The position numbers and the translations under genes were made by a program. From an uncultured Spirochaeta sp. (GTDB lineage: Bacteria; Spirochaetota; Spirochaetia; DSM-27196; Alkalispirochaetaceae): a DNA stretch of 64,000 bases. The notes below the pieces were generated by a model. It worked only from the letters and a program-made list of their open reading frames with translations, did not search any database and was not told the DNA's origin. Numbering within the stretch: the first letter of the stretch is position 1; every line of letters starts with the position of its first letter. The stretch is from the NCBI GenBank assembly GCA_913030605.1, contig CAJWEZ010000004.1, positions 42,204 to 106,203 of the forward strand, given 5' to 3'. Below, in pieces: positions 26,833-36,373 of the stretch.

Positions 26833-27957
26833 ATGAAGATTCACGAGTATCAGGCAAAGGAACTGTTCAAGTCCTACGGCATCGCCGTCCAGGACCAGGA
26901 GGTGATCACCAGCGCCGATGACGCCCGCGCCGCAGCGGAGCGCATGGGCGGATTCGTGGTGGTGAAGGCACAGGTTCTGGTGGGTGGCCGCGGCAAGGCC
27001 GGCGGCGTCAAACTCGCCAAGAGCCCCGACGAGGCCGTGGAGCACGCCCGTGCCATCCTTGGCATGGACATCAAGGGCGAGACGGTCGAGAAAGTCCTTA
27101 TCGCCCCCGCCGCCGACATCAAGAAGGAATACTACGTCGGTCTGATCATGGACCGTGGCAGCAAGAAGATCATCCTCATGGTCACCAAGGAAGGTGGCGT
27201 GGAGATCGAGGAACTTGCCGCCACCGACCCCGACAAGATCATCAAGTATCCGATCGATATCGCCTCCGGGATCGACGAGGACGGTCTGGTCTCCGTGCTC
27301 ACCGGGGTGTTCGAGAAACCGGCGCTGGTGGAGCAGGCCACGGAAACGGTCAAGAAGCTCTACACGCTCTTCGTGGAGAAGGACGCGTCCCTCGTTGAGA
27401 TCAACCCCTACGCGCTGGTCGACGAGGACACCGTCATGGCTCTGGACGCCAAGGTGAACTTCGACGACAACGCGCTGTACAAACACGCCGACGTTGAAGC
27501 GATGAAGAACCCGGAGGAGTACTCCCAGGACGAGATCGATGCCCGCGAGTTCGGGCTGAGTTTCGTGAGCATGGAGGGCGATATCGGGTGCATCGTCAAC
27601 GGAGCGGGACTGGCGATGGCCACCATGGACATCGTCAAACTCTACGGCGGCCAGCCGGCGAACTTCCTGGACGTGGGCGGGTCATCCAACCCTGAGAAGG
27701 TGCTCAACGCGATCAAGATCATCCTGCGCAATCAGAAGGTGCGGGCGATCCTGATCAACATCTTCGGGGGTATCACCCGCTGCGACGACATCGCCAAGGG
27801 AATCATCATGGCCACCGACCAGATCGACATCAAGGTGCCGATGGTCATCCGTCTGGTGGGTACGAACCAGGAGGAGGGTCGCGCGATGCTCGAGGAGAAG
27901 GGCTTTTCCGTGGCCGACGATCTGAGCACCGCCGTCCAGAAGGTGGTCGCCTCCTGA
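26833..27957 (+). CDS. sucC: succinyl-CoA synthetase beta subunit
   Basis: SucC with SucD converts succinyl-CoA to succinate while making ATP or GTP. The 374-residue product begins MKIHEYQAKELFKSYGI, typical of the family, with the ATP-grasp domain (VVKAQVLVGGRGKAGGV), the EINPYALVDE metal-binding motif and the C-terminal GGITRCDDIAKGI loop. It is slightly shorter than the usual 385-390 residues but intact at both ends. It sits 3 nt after sdhB and 25 nt before sucD. Confidence 0.95.
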   Translation: MKIHEYQAKELFKSYGIAVQDQEVITSADDARAAAERMGGFVVVKAQVLVGGRGKAGGVKLAKSPDEAVEHARAILGMDIKGETVEKVLIAPAADIKKEYYVGLIMDRGSKKIILMVTKEGGVEIEELAATDPDKIIKYPIDIASGIDEDGLVSVLTGVFEKPALVEQATETVKKLYTLFVEKDASLVEINPYALVDEDTVMALDAKVNFDDNALYKHADVEAMKNPEEYSQDEIDAREFGLSFVSMEGDIGCIVNGAGLAMATMDIVKLYGGQPANFLDVGGSSNPEKVLNAIKIILRNQKVRAILINIFGGITRCDDIAKGIIMATDQIDIKVPMVIRLVGTNQEEGRAMLEEKGFSVADDLSTAVQKVVAS

Positions 27958-27982
27958 GGCGGGCGACTGAAGGGAGTCAACG

Positions 27983-28849
27983 ATGAGCATACTGATTGAT
28001 GAAAACACCAACGTCCTGGTTCAGGGTATTACCGGCCGCGACGGATCCTTCCACGCCCGGCAGATGATCAAGGACGGAACGAAGGTCGTTGCCGGTGTCA
28101 CTCCCGGCAAGGGCGGCCAGACGATGGACGACGTTCCGGTCTACAACTCGGTGCCGGAGGCGCAGAAGGACCACCGCATCGACGCCACCGTGATCTTCGT
28201 GCCGGCGAAATTCGCCGCCGCGGCGGTACGGGAGGCGGCGGACGCCAAGGTGCCGCTGATCATCACGATCACCGAGGGTGTGCCGGTCCTGGAAATGCTG
28301 GAGGCGTACCACTACGTCAAACAGCAGGGGCTCCGCATGGTGGGTCCCAACTGCCCCGGCCTGATCAGCCCCGGAAAGTGCAAGATCGGCATCATGCCCT
28401 ACCACATCCACCTGCCGGGGAACATCGGGGTCATTTCGCGTTCCGGGACCCTCACCTACGAGGTGGTGTACAACCTCACCAAGCACGAGATGGGGCAGAG
28501 TACCTGCGTCGGTATCGGCGGTGACCCGGTGATCGGCACCAACTACATCGACGCCCTGGAGATGTTCGAGAACGATCCGGACACCGCCGGCGTGGTGGTC
28601 ATCGGGGAGATCGGTGGCGATGACGAGGAACAGGCCGCCGAGTTCATCAAGACAAAGATGAGCAAGCCCGTGGTGGCGTTCATCTCCGGTCGGACCGCAC
28701 CTCCCGGAAAGCGCATGGGTCACGCCGGTGCGATCATCTCCGGCGGGTCGGGAACGCCCGAGGCCAAGGTGAAGGCGTTCGAGGCCGCCGGCGTTCCCGT
28801 TGCGGACAAGCCCGACGAGATTCCGGAGCTTCTCAAGAAGAAACTCTGA
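27983..28849 (+). CDS. sucD: succinyl-CoA synthetase alpha subunit
   Basis: SucD binds CoA and carries the phosphohistidine intermediate. The 288-residue product has the CoA-binding Rossmann region ([16 protein letters not shown]), [19 protein letters not shown] and the active-site His in [22 protein letters not shown] site precedes the ATG. It ends the sdhAB-sucCD unit. Two inverted repeats without T-runs follow, then the promoter of sucA. Confidence 0.95.
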   Translation: MSILIDENTNVLVQGITGRDGSFHARQMIKDGTKVVAGVTPGKGGQTMDDVPVYNSVPEAQKDHRIDATVIFVPAKFAAAAVREAADAKVPLIITITEGVPVLEMLEAYHYVKQQGLRMVGPNCPGLISPGKCKIGIMPYHIHLPGNIGVISRSGTLTYEVVYNLTKHEMGQSTCVGIGGDPVIGTNYIDALEMFENDPDTAGVVVIGEIGGDDEEQAAEFIKTKMSKPVVAFISGRTAPPGKRMGHAGAIISGGSGTPEAKVKAFEAAGVPVADKPDEIPELLKKKL

Positions 28850-28875
28850 CGGTCGAATGCCCCGGAAACGTGGTC

Positions 28876-28907
28876 ATGCAATGCGGTTGCATCCCGGTAC
28901 GCCGGGA
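28876..28907. promoter_or_regulatory. two adjoining inverted repeats between sucD and sucA
   Basis: ATGCAA-N5-TTGCAT (28876-28892) and TCCCGG-tacg-CCGGGA (28892-28907) are both perfect and share one base. They lie just upstream of the sucA promoter and lack T-runs, so they could be operator sites or weak terminators for sucD. Confidence 0.45.
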
Positions 28908-28919
28908 CAAAAGTGACAG

Positions 28920-28948
28920 TTTCGCTCAGAAAAAAACCGGGGTATAAT
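28920..28948 (+). promoter_or_regulatory. promoter of sucAB-lpd-gltA
   Basis: A consensus TATAAT (28943-28948) lies 17 nt after a weak TTTCGC (28920-28925). The leader to sucA would be about 60 nt and contains a hairpin. Confidence 0.6.
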
Positions 28949-28962
28949 CCGGTCGCAGCCAG

Positions 28963-28993
28963 GCCGCGGCGTCATGCCGCGGCTTGTGTTTTG
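28963..28993 (+). terminator. leader hairpin before sucA, possible attenuator
   Basis: GCCGCGGC-gtcat-GCCGCGGC (28963-28983) is followed by a T-rich run (28984-28993). It falls between the predicted transcription start (about 28955) and the sucA ATG, so it can end transcripts from sucD and also attenuate sucA. Confidence 0.5.
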
Positions 28994-29017
28994 TAACGGC
29001 GCAAAAGGGACGGAACT

Positions 29018-31927
29018 ATGGAACTTGTGGGAATTACCAACACCGATTTCGCCGAAGCCCTGTTCGAGTCGTGGCAGGCGGACCCGCAGAGCGTGCCCCC
29101 GGAGTGGGCGCGCTATTTCGCCCAGCTGGACCAGGGTAGCGGGGCGACGACGGACGTGGCGGAGCTCGCCCGTGCCGCCGCTGCCTCGGCGGCACGGGCG
29201 CTTCCCGCCGCCGCCGGCGCCGGAGCGGTCTCCGCCTCGCCGTCCACCGGGCGGGCATCCACCGGCTTTATCGGCCACGCCGGCGGCAGCCGCATCGAGC
29301 TGCCGGCGGACAAACAGGGACGGGTGGACGCGCTGTTGTGGGCCTACCGTGACGTCGGCGCGATTTACGCGGATCTCAATCCGCTGGGGGGCTACGAGAC
29401 CCCGGAGATGCGCTACATGCGCATCACCGTGGAAGGGGCCTTCGAAAGCCTCTCGCTGGAGGCGTTCGGCCTCGGTGAGGAGGATCTGGACACGGAGTTC
29501 TACGCCGGCGGGTTCTTCGAGCCCTCGCGGATGCCGCTGCGGGATATCGTTGCCCGGGCACGGCGGACCTACCTGTCCACGGTGGGGATCGAGTTTCTGC
29601 ACATCAAGAACCGCGTCATGCGTCGCTGGATTCTGGAGAAAGTCGAACGCTCGCAGCACCGGCAGGACTGGGCGCGGGATCAGAAGATCCGTTTCCAGAA
29701 GGACCTGATCAAGGCGGAGGAGTTCGAGCACTTCGTCCACGCCAACTTCATCGGGCAGAAGCGCTTTAGTCTCGAGGGCGGCGAGGGGCTGATCCCGGCG
29801 CTCCACTACCTGATCTACACCGCCGCGGAGCACAACACCCAGGAGATCGTGGTGGGCATGGCGCACCGCGGACGCCTCAACGTGTTCACCAATGCGATGC
29901 GCAAACCCGCCGTAGAAACGTTCGCCAAGTTCATAGACGCCGAACAGCCCCACGAGTTCGGCGGAACCGGCGACGTGAAGTACCACCTCGGCCACAGTTT
30001 CGACTACACCGACAAGTCCAGCGGCCGGACGGTCCATATCTCGCTGGTGGCGAATCCCAGCCATCTGGAGGCGGTGGATCCGGTGGTGCAGGGCAAGGCG
30101 CGGGGCATTCAGCGTCGACGCGGGGACATCAACCGCAAGAAGGTGGTGCCCGTTCTCATTCACGGCGACGCCGCGTTTAACGGGCAGGGGGTGGTCGCCG
30201 AGACGTTCAACCTGGGCCAGCTCAAGGGCTACCGAACCGGCGGTACGATTCACATCATCGTGAACAACCAGATCGGGTTCACCACCGCCAGCCGCGACGC
30301 ACGGAGTACCTACTTCGCGACCGATTTCGCCAAGGGCCTGCAGATTCCGATCTTTCACGCCAATGGAGACGACCCCGAGGCGATCTGTCGCGCCGTCGAC
30401 CTGGCGATGCGCTGGCGCCAGAAGTTCGGGTACGATGCCGTGGTCGATATCGTCTGCTACCGACGGCTGGGTCACAACGAGGCCGACGAGCCGTCCTACA
30501 CGCACCCGATCATGTACAAGATGATCAAGAACCACCCGAGCGCCCCCAACCGCTACGGCGCGCGGCTGGCGGAGGCGGAGGTCTGGAGTGCCGACGAGCA
30601 GGACGCCTTCCGCACGCGCTACCGCAATGTGCTCAAAGAACAGCTCGACATGGCGAAGGGCGACTACAAGCTCAACATGGACGACGCCTTCGAGCACGGC
30701 GAGTGGAGCAGTTTTCAGCACGAGTACACCACCGAGCCGGTCGAGACAGGCGTGGCGGAACCCGAACTCCGACGGATTGGCGAGGTCCTGACCACCGTTC
30801 CCGACGGGTTCCACCTCCATCGAAAGCTGCAACGGCTGGTAAAGGACCGCCGCGAGATGCTCGATTCCGGAGAGGGGATCGACTGGGGCTTCGCGGAGGC
30901 CCTCGCCTTCGGTTCCCTGCTGGCGGAGGGCTATCCGATTCGCCTCAGTGGCGAGGATTCCGGTCGCGGTACCTTCAGCCATCGCCATGCGGAATGGTGG
31001 GATGTGCAGCGGGAGACGCCGCACTACTACACGCCCCTCAAGCACGTCGCCCCCGACCAGGGCAGTTTCAGCGTCTACGACAGTCCGCTGTCGGAGTTCG
31101 CGGTGCTCGGATTTGACTACGGCTACTCCCTGGCACAGCCGCGAATCCTGGTGCTCTGGGAGGCGCAGTTCGGCGATTTTGTGAACGGTGCCCAGGTGAT
31201 CATCGACCAGTTCATTTCCTCCAGCGAGAGCAAATGGTTCCGCAACTCCGGGCTGGTCATGCTCCTGCCCCACGGATACGAGGGACAGGGCCCCGAACAC
31301 TCCAGCGCCCATCTGGAGCGTTTCCTGCAGCTCTGCGCCGACAACAACATGCAGGTGGTGAACACGACGCTCCCGGCGCAGTTCTTTCACCTCCTGCGAC
31401 GGCAGATGGTGCAGCCGTTCCGCAAGCCCCTGATCGTCATGTCGCCCAAGAGCCTGCTGCGGCACAAGGACGCGCAGTCGCGGCTCTCGGACATGACCGC
31501 GGGACACTTCGACCCGGTGCTGGACGATCCCCGGACACCGGAATCCCCCCACACGCTCATGTTCTGCTCCGGAAAAGTGTATTTTGATCTCGAGGCCCGA
31601 CGGCGGGAGCTGGAGCTGGAGAACGTGGCGATCGTGCGGATCGAACAGCTCTATCCCTGGCCCGCCGAGCGCATTCGCGAGGTCGTGGAGCCCTACCAGG
31701 GTGCCACCCGCGTGGTGTGGGTTCAGGAGGAATCCCGGAACCGCGGCGGCTGGCGGTTTGTCCAGAATCGGCTGGCGCGCATCACCGGGGTCGAGAATAT
31801 TGAGTACGTGGGGCGGCGGCCGAGTCCGTCGCCGGCCACGGGGTCGTTCCGCGAACACCAGGCGGAACTGAACGGGCTCCTGGCGGCGGCGTTTGACCCC
31901 GCCAGGGAGGCTGCGGGGACCGCGTAG
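29018..31927 (+). CDS. sucA: 2-oxoglutarate dehydrogenase E1 component
   Basis: SucA is the thiamin-diphosphate decarboxylase of the 2-oxoglutarate dehydrogenase complex. The 969-residue product has the N-terminal E2-binding helix (TDFAEALFESWQADPQSV), an Ala-rich linker, then the E1 domain with GMAHRGRLNVFTN, HGDAAFNGQGVVAET and the ThDP/Mg region ending RRLGHNEADEPSYT. It leads an operon with sucB, lpd and gltA and has its own promoter. The product succinyl-CoA feeds SucCD, encoded immediately upstream. Confidence 0.95.
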   Translation: MELVGITNTDFAEALFESWQADPQSVPPEWARYFAQLDQGSGATTDVAELARAAAASAARALPAAAGAGAVSASPSTGRASTGFIGHAGGSRIELPADKQGRVDALLWAYRDVGAIYADLNPLGGYETPEMRYMRITVEGAFESLSLEAFGLGEEDLDTEFYAGGFFEPSRMPLRDIVARARRTYLSTVGIEFLHIKNRVMRRWILEKVERSQHRQDWARDQKIRFQKDLIKAEEFEHFVHANFIGQKRFSLEGGEGLIPALHYLIYTAAEHNTQEIVVGMAHRGRLNVFTNAMRKPAVETFAKFIDAEQPHEFGGTGDVKYHLGHSFDYTDKSSGRTVHISLVANPSHLEAVDPVVQGKARGIQRRRGDINRKKVVPVLIHGDAAFNGQGVVAETFNLGQLKGYRTGGTIHIIVNNQIGFTTASRDARSTYFATDFAKGLQIPIFHANGDDPEAICRAVDLAMRWRQKFGYDAVVDIVCYRRLGHNEADEPSYTHPIMYKMIKNHPSAPNRYGARLAEAEVWSADEQDAFRTRYRNVLKEQLDMAKGDYKLNMDDAFEHGEWSSFQHEYTTEPVETGVAEPELRRIGEVLTTVPDGFHLHRKLQRLVKDRREMLDSGEGIDWGFAEALAFGSLLAEGYPIRLSGEDSGRGTFSHRHAEWWDVQRETPHYYTPLKHVAPDQGSFSVYDSPLSEFAVLGFDYGYSLAQPRILVLWEAQFGDFVNGAQVIIDQFISSSESKWFRNSGLVMLLPHGYEGQGPEHSSAHLERFLQLCADNNMQVVNTTLPAQFFHLLRRQMVQPFRKPLIVMSPKSLLRHKDAQSRLSDMTAGHFDPVLDDPRTPESPHTLMFCSGKVYFDLEARRRELELENVAIVRIEQLYPWPAERIREVVEPYQGATRVVWVQEESRNRGGWRFVQNRLARITGVENIEYVGRRPSPSPATGSFREHQAELNGLLAAAFDPAREAAGTA

Positions 31928-31962
31928 TTCGCGGGGTCCCCCACGAGAGGAGTCACAACAGG

Positions 31963-33228
31963 ATGAAACAGGCAGTAGAAGTACCCCAGGTCGGTGAATC
32001 GGTCACCAGCGGCATTCTCGCCGTGTGGAACGTATCCGACGGTGACTACGTCAACGAGGGGGACGAGATTTTCGAACTGGAGACCGACAAGGCGACGCTG
32101 CCGGTACCGGCTCCGGTGAGCGGCGCGATCTCCATCAAAGTCCAGGCGGACGAGGAAGTCGAGATCGGCACCACGGTTGCGGAGATCGACACGGACGCAG
32201 CGGCCCCCGCCGGCGGCGGCAACGGGTCGTCCGGCGACGCCGGGGGCTCGCGCTCCGGCGATGCGGCGACCACAGCCGATTCCGCAGCCGATTCCGCAGC
32301 CGGCGACGCCGGAGCCTCGGAAGACACGGCCCCCGTCTCTCCGGCGGTCCGGCGGGTCCTCGAGGAAAACGGCCTCGACGCCGCCACGGTGTCGGCGGCG
32401 GTCACACCGAGCGGCAAGGACGGCCGTCTGACCAAGGGAGACGTGGAGGCCTACGTGAAGAACCGCGGCGCCGCCGCCGCATCCGGCGGGACCTCGTCGG
32501 GGAGTGCGTCTCCGGCCCCGGCGACCCCCGGCAGCCAGGAACGCAAAAAGATGACCAAACTGCGGCAGACGATCGCCGCCAACCTCGTGGCGAGCAAGCA
32601 GCAGAGCGCCCACCTCACCACCTTCAACGAGGTGGACATGAGCGAGGCGATGGCGCTGCGAAAACGCTACAAGGACCGCTTCGAGGAAAAACACGGCGTC
32701 CGGCTGGGCTTTATGAGTCTGTTCGTGAAGGCCGCGCAACGCGCCCTGGTGGACTTTCCCGCGGTAAACGCCTTCGTCGACGGCACCGAGATCATCTACA
32801 ACTACTTCTACAACATCGGCGTGGCGATCTCCACGGACGCCGGTCTGCTGGTGCCTGTCCTGCGAAACGTGGACTCCATGAGCTTTGCCGACGTCGAGTC
32901 ATCGATCGTGGACTTTGCCACCCGCGCCCGCGCCCGGCGCCTGCTTCCCGATGAGTTCTCCGGCGGCACGTTCACGATTACCAACGGTGGCGTGTTCGGC
33001 AGCATGCTTTCCACGCCAATTCCGAGTCCTCCGCAAACCGCCGTCCTCGGCATGCACGCGATCACCAAGCGCGCGGTGGTGGTGGACGACGAGATCGTCA
33101 TCCGGCCGATGATGTACCTGGCCCTGACCTACGACCACCGGATCATCGACGGACGCGAGGCGATCGGGTTCCTCAACCGGATCAAGGGCCAGATCGAGGA
33201 TCCGCCGCAACTGATGTTTGACCTGTGA
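31963..33228 (+). CDS. sucB: 2-oxoglutarate dehydrogenase E2, dihydrolipoyl succinyltransferase
   Basis: SucB forms the core of the complex and moves the succinyl group to CoA. The 421-residue product has an N-terminal lipoyl domain with the modified Lys in ELETDKATLPV, a long Gly/Ser/Ala/Asp linker, an E3/E1-binding domain (SPAVRRVLEENGLD) and the acyltransferase domain ending in the catalytic LTYDHRIIDGREA. A GAGAGGAG site precedes the ATG. The lpd ribosome site overlaps its stop codon. Confidence 0.95.
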   Translation: MKQAVEVPQVGESVTSGILAVWNVSDGDYVNEGDEIFELETDKATLPVPAPVSGAISIKVQADEEVEIGTTVAEIDTDAAAPAGGGNGSSGDAGGSRSGDAATTADSAADSAAGDAGASEDTAPVSPAVRRVLEENGLDAATVSAAVTPSGKDGRLTKGDVEAYVKNRGAAAASGGTSSGSASPAPATPGSQERKKMTKLRQTIAANLVASKQQSAHLTTFNEVDMSEAMALRKRYKDRFEEKHGVRLGFMSLFVKAAQRALVDFPAVNAFVDGTEIIYNYFYNIGVAISTDAGLLVPVLRNVDSMSFADVESSIVDFATRARARRLLPDEFSGGTFTITNGGVFGSMLSTPIPSPPQTAVLGMHAITKRAVVVDDEIVIRPMMYLALTYDHRIIDGREAIGFLNRIKGQIEDPPQLMFDL

Positions 33229-33238
33229 GGATAGCTCT

Positions 33239-34672
33239 GTGAGTGACTACGACGTAATTGTGATCGGCGGCGGCCCTGGTGGCTACGTGGCGGCGATTCG
33301 CGCCGCCCAGCTCGGGCTGAAGACCGCCGTGGTGGAAAAGCGGGACGCCCTCGGCGGAACCTGCCTGAACGTGGGGTGTATCCCGTCGAAGGCGCTGCTG
33401 GACTCCAGCGAGTTCTACGCCCGCGCCCGGGACGAGGCGGCGAACCACGGCATCGGGATCGAGGGGCTGTCGCTGGACCTCAAGACGATGCAGGGCCGCA
33501 AGGACACGGTGGTAAAGAAGCTCACCGGCGGGGTGGCGATGCTGCTCAAAAGCGCCGGCATCGACGTTCACCATGGGATCGGCTGGGTGGTTGACCAGCA
33601 CACGGTGGCGGTCCTGCCGCCGGACACACAACCCGGCTCCGAGGTCGATGCGGTATCGTCGGCCACGAAGCTCAGCGGCCGGAACCTGCTGCTGGCCAAC
33701 GGTTCCGTTCCGGTTGAACTGCCGTTTCTGCCCTTTGACGGCAAGACTGTGGTGGATTCCACCGGCGCGTTGGCGTTCTCCGAGGTTCCCAAGCATCTGG
33801 TCATCGTCGGCGGCGGCGTTATCGGACTGGAACTCGGAAGCGTCTGGGCCCGCCTCGGGGCACAGGTCACGGTGGTGGAGGTTCTCCCCACGATCATGAC
33901 GGGCTGGGACGGTCAGGTCCAGAAAACGATGAAGCGCGAGCTGGGCAAGCAGGGGATCGAGTTCCGGCTGAAAACGAAGGTCACCGGCGTGACGGTCAAA
34001 CGCGGCAGCGCCACGGTCAGCGCGACGGATCCGTCGGGTGAGGAGTTCGAGCTCAAGGCGGACAAGGTGCTGGTCGCCGTCGGGCGCCGGCCCAACCTGG
34101 AGGGGGCCAACCTCGAGGTTCTGGGGCTCGAGATGGACGGTCCCCGGATCGCGGTCGATGAGGGCTTTCGGACCTCAGTGGACGGTGTGTGGGCGATCGG
34201 CGATATCGTCCACGGTCCCATGCTCGCCCACAAGGCGGAGGACGAGGGGATCGCGGCGGCGGAGTGTATCGCGGGGCGTGCCGGCCACGTGAACTACGAC
34301 ACGATCCCGAACGTAATATACACCTGGCCCGAAGCGGCCAGCGTCGGCAGGACGGAGGAACAGCTCAAGGAGGCAGGGGTCGCGTACCGCAGCGGCTCGT
34401 TCCCGTTCGCTGTAAACGGGCGCGCCATGGCGATGGACGCATCGGCCGGATTCGTGAAGATCCTCGCCGACGCGGATACCGATCGCGTACTGGGCGCGCA
34501 TATCGTCGGGCCGTGGGCCAGCGATCTGCTGGCGGAGATCGTGTCGGTCATGGAGTTCGGTGGGAGTGCTGAGGACATCGCCCGCACCGTACATTCCCAT
34601 CCGACGCTTACGGAGGTCGTCAAGGAAGCCGCTCTTGGTGTTGACGGTCGCATGATTCACGCAAAAAACTGA
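33239..34672 (+). CDS. lpd: dihydrolipoyl dehydrogenase (E3)
   Basis: Lpd reoxidises dihydrolipoamide with FAD and NAD+. The 477-residue product has the FAD motif IGGGPGGYVAAIRAAQ, the redox pair in GGTCLNVGCIPSKALL, the second Rossmann motif VGGGVIGLELG and the C-terminal catalytic His-Glu in HSHPTLTEVV. The start is GTG 33239, with GAGGA 7 nt upstream overlapping the sucB stop; an in-frame ATG at 33218 inside sucB is less likely. Being in this operon, it probably serves the 2-oxoglutarate complex first. Confidence 0.95.
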   Translation: MSDYDVIVIGGGPGGYVAAIRAAQLGLKTAVVEKRDALGGTCLNVGCIPSKALLDSSEFYARARDEAANHGIGIEGLSLDLKTMQGRKDTVVKKLTGGVAMLLKSAGIDVHHGIGWVVDQHTVAVLPPDTQPGSEVDAVSSATKLSGRNLLLANGSVPVELPFLPFDGKTVVDSTGALAFSEVPKHLVIVGGGVIGLELGSVWARLGAQVTVVEVLPTIMTGWDGQVQKTMKRELGKQGIEFRLKTKVTGVTVKRGSATVSATDPSGEEFELKADKVLVAVGRRPNLEGANLEVLGLEMDGPRIAVDEGFRTSVDGVWAIGDIVHGPMLAHKAEDEGIAAAECIAGRAGHVNYDTIPNVIYTWPEAASVGRTEEQLKEAGVAYRSGSFPFAVNGRAMAMDASAGFVKILADADTDRVLGAHIVGPWASDLLAEIVSVMEFGGSAEDIARTVHSHPTLTEVVKEAALGVDGRMIHAKN

Positions 34673-34686
34673 GGAGAGGAGCACGA

Positions 34687-35835
34687 ATGAGCACAGAACA
34701 ACAGTATCCCAAAGGTTTGGAAGGCGTGATCGCCGCCGAGAGCAGCATCTGCAAAATCGACGGCGAGAACGGTAAGTTGTACTACCTCGGCTATCCGATC
34801 GATCAGCTCGTCAAGAACGCAGACTTCGAGGAAGTGACCTATCTCCTCCTCAACGGCGAGCTGCCCAAGGCCGACGAACTGGAGGATTTTCGTCGCCGTA
34901 TGCGCGAAGGTCGGCATCTGAAGCAGCCGATCCTCGAGATGATCAGGAGCTTCCCGCCGGAGTCGCACCCCATGGAGCTCCTCCAGTCGGTGATCAGCTA
35001 TCTGTCGGGGTACGTGGAGCATAAGATCCATCACGGCCCGCACTGCAACTGCCGGAACACGCTGCACCAGGTTGCGCAGATTACCAGCGTTATCGCCGCC
35101 CTGCACCGGTTCCGCAACGGCCAGGAGTACGTTCCGCCGCGGGACGACCTCAACCACGGCGCCAACTTCCTGTATATGCTCCACGGTGAAGAGCCCGATG
35201 CCGACGAGGGTTCGATCATGGACCAGTGTCTGGTCCTGCACGCCGAGCACAGCTTCAACGCGAGTACCTTCACCGCCCGCGTCGTCGCAAGTACCCAGAG
35301 CACGTGCTATTCGAGTATCTCCGCCGCGATCGGGGCGCTGTACGGCAGTCTCCACGGTGGTGCCAACGAACGGGTGATCGCCATGGTCGACGAGATCGGC
35401 TCGCCGGATCACGCCGAGCAGTACATCAAGGACAAGCTGGCGCGCAAGGAAAAGGTCATGGGCATGGGACACCGCGTGTATCGCGCCAAGGACCCGCGTT
35501 CCATCGTGATGGAAGGATTTCTGGAACAGCTCTCGGAGAAGAACAACGACTGGACCTACCACAAGATCCTCAAGACCGTGGAGAACACCTTCCGCGGGAT
35601 CATGGAGGAGAAGGGCAAGCCGATCTATCCGAACGTGGACTTTTTCTCCGGCGCCGTGTACCGGCTGCTGGGAATTCCGTCGGTGCTGTTCACACCGATC
35701 TTCGCCGCCGCCCGGGCATCGGGGTGGCTCGCCCATATCCTGGAGCAGCGCGAACACGAGCAGCGGATCTTCCGTCCGAAGGCGCTGTACATCGGTGACA
35801 TGGACAAGCCGATCACACCGGTATCGGCGCGCTGA
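34687..35835 (+). CDS. gltA: citrate synthase
   Basis: GltA condenses oxaloacetate and acetyl-CoA. The 382-residue length fits the short, dimeric Gram-positive/archaeal-like type rather than the 430-residue allosteric type. Catalytic residues are visible: His in LHGGANERV, His in GMGHRVYRAKDPR and Asp in NVDFFSGAVYRLLG. A GAGAGGAG site precedes the ATG. It is the last gene of sucAB-lpd-gltA and is closed by a strong terminator. Linkage to 2-oxoglutarate dehydrogenase supports a TCA role. Confidence 0.95.
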   Translation: MSTEQQYPKGLEGVIAAESSICKIDGENGKLYYLGYPIDQLVKNADFEEVTYLLLNGELPKADELEDFRRRMREGRHLKQPILEMIRSFPPESHPMELLQSVISYLSGYVEHKIHHGPHCNCRNTLHQVAQITSVIAALHRFRNGQEYVPPRDDLNHGANFLYMLHGEEPDADEGSIMDQCLVLHAEHSFNASTFTARVVASTQSTCYSSISAAIGALYGSLHGGANERVIAMVDEIGSPDHAEQYIKDKLARKEKVMGMGHRVYRAKDPRSIVMEGFLEQLSEKNNDWTYHKILKTVENTFRGIMEEKGKPIYPNVDFFSGAVYRLLGIPSVLFTPIFAAARASGWLAHILEQREHEQRIFRPKALYIGDMDKPITPVSAR

Positions 35836-35869
35836 TCGGGCTGTATATACAAGCCTGTTGCAGATCAGG

Positions 35870-35907
35870 GGCTATCTTCCGGCACCGCCGGAAGATAGCC
35901 TTTTTTT
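35870..35907 (+). terminator. intrinsic terminator after gltA
   Basis: Perfect 13-bp stem (35870-35882 with 35888-35900), 5-nt loop, seven T. Confidence 0.95.
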
Positions 35908-35978
35908 GTGCCTCCGTGCTACTGAAGTCCTTACGGGAGCCGGAGTTACACCGGATTCTGCAACACGGTTCTGTATAC

Positions 35979-36311
35979 TCACAGCGGGTCAGGAAGGTTC
36001 GGGAGCTGCCACACCTCGTAGACCTCGTACGCCGGCTCCTCGTAGGGGTGTGCGGCGATCAGGGCCTCGATGGCCGGGCGTACCGTCTCGTCTCTGCACA
36101 GGATCTCGAGGCGGTACTCGGAGACGCGTTCCACGCGGTTGGCCGAACCGATGAACGGATCGCTTCCGGGGAGGGGACGGAACTGGCCGGTGCCGCGGGT
36201 CTGCCAGGCGCAGGAATCGTACCGTTCGTACCGCCCGGCGCCGGTCGCGAAGATGGCGGCCTTCACCTCGTCCAGGTACGTCTCGGGAACAAATGCCACA
36301 AGTTTGAACAT
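35979..36311 (-). CDS. small NIF3/YqfO-like (CutA-fold) protein
   Basis: The 110-residue protein matches the domain inserted in YqfO/NIF3-type proteins and found alone in many bacteria: MFKLVAFVPETYLDEVKAAIFATGAGRYERY (given here in two overlapping motifs, FVPETYLDEV and GAGRYERYDSC), then the C-terminal HPYEEPAYEVYEV. The fold resembles CutA/PII, and metal binding through the His and Glu residues is plausible. The function is unknown. There is no ribosome site. TTTCCA-N17-TACAGT ends 6 nt before the ATG, so it is probably leaderless. It is divergent from degP. Confidence 0.8.
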   Translation of the reverse strand: MFKLVAFVPETYLDEVKAAIFATGAGRYERYDSCAWQTRGTGQFRPLPGSDPFIGSANRVERVSEYRLEILCRDETVRPAIEALIAAHPYEEPAYEVYEVWQLPNLPDPL

Positions 36312-36373
36312 GTCAAAACTGTAATGGGATTGAAAAGGTGTGGAAAGGTGCCGGCGGCACTCTGTATCACGTC

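Noticed and set aside
28874..31858. Minus-strand open frame of 994 codons opposite sucA
   Set aside because: A shadow of sucA caused by high GC; no signature motifs, while sucA on the plus strand is unmistakable.
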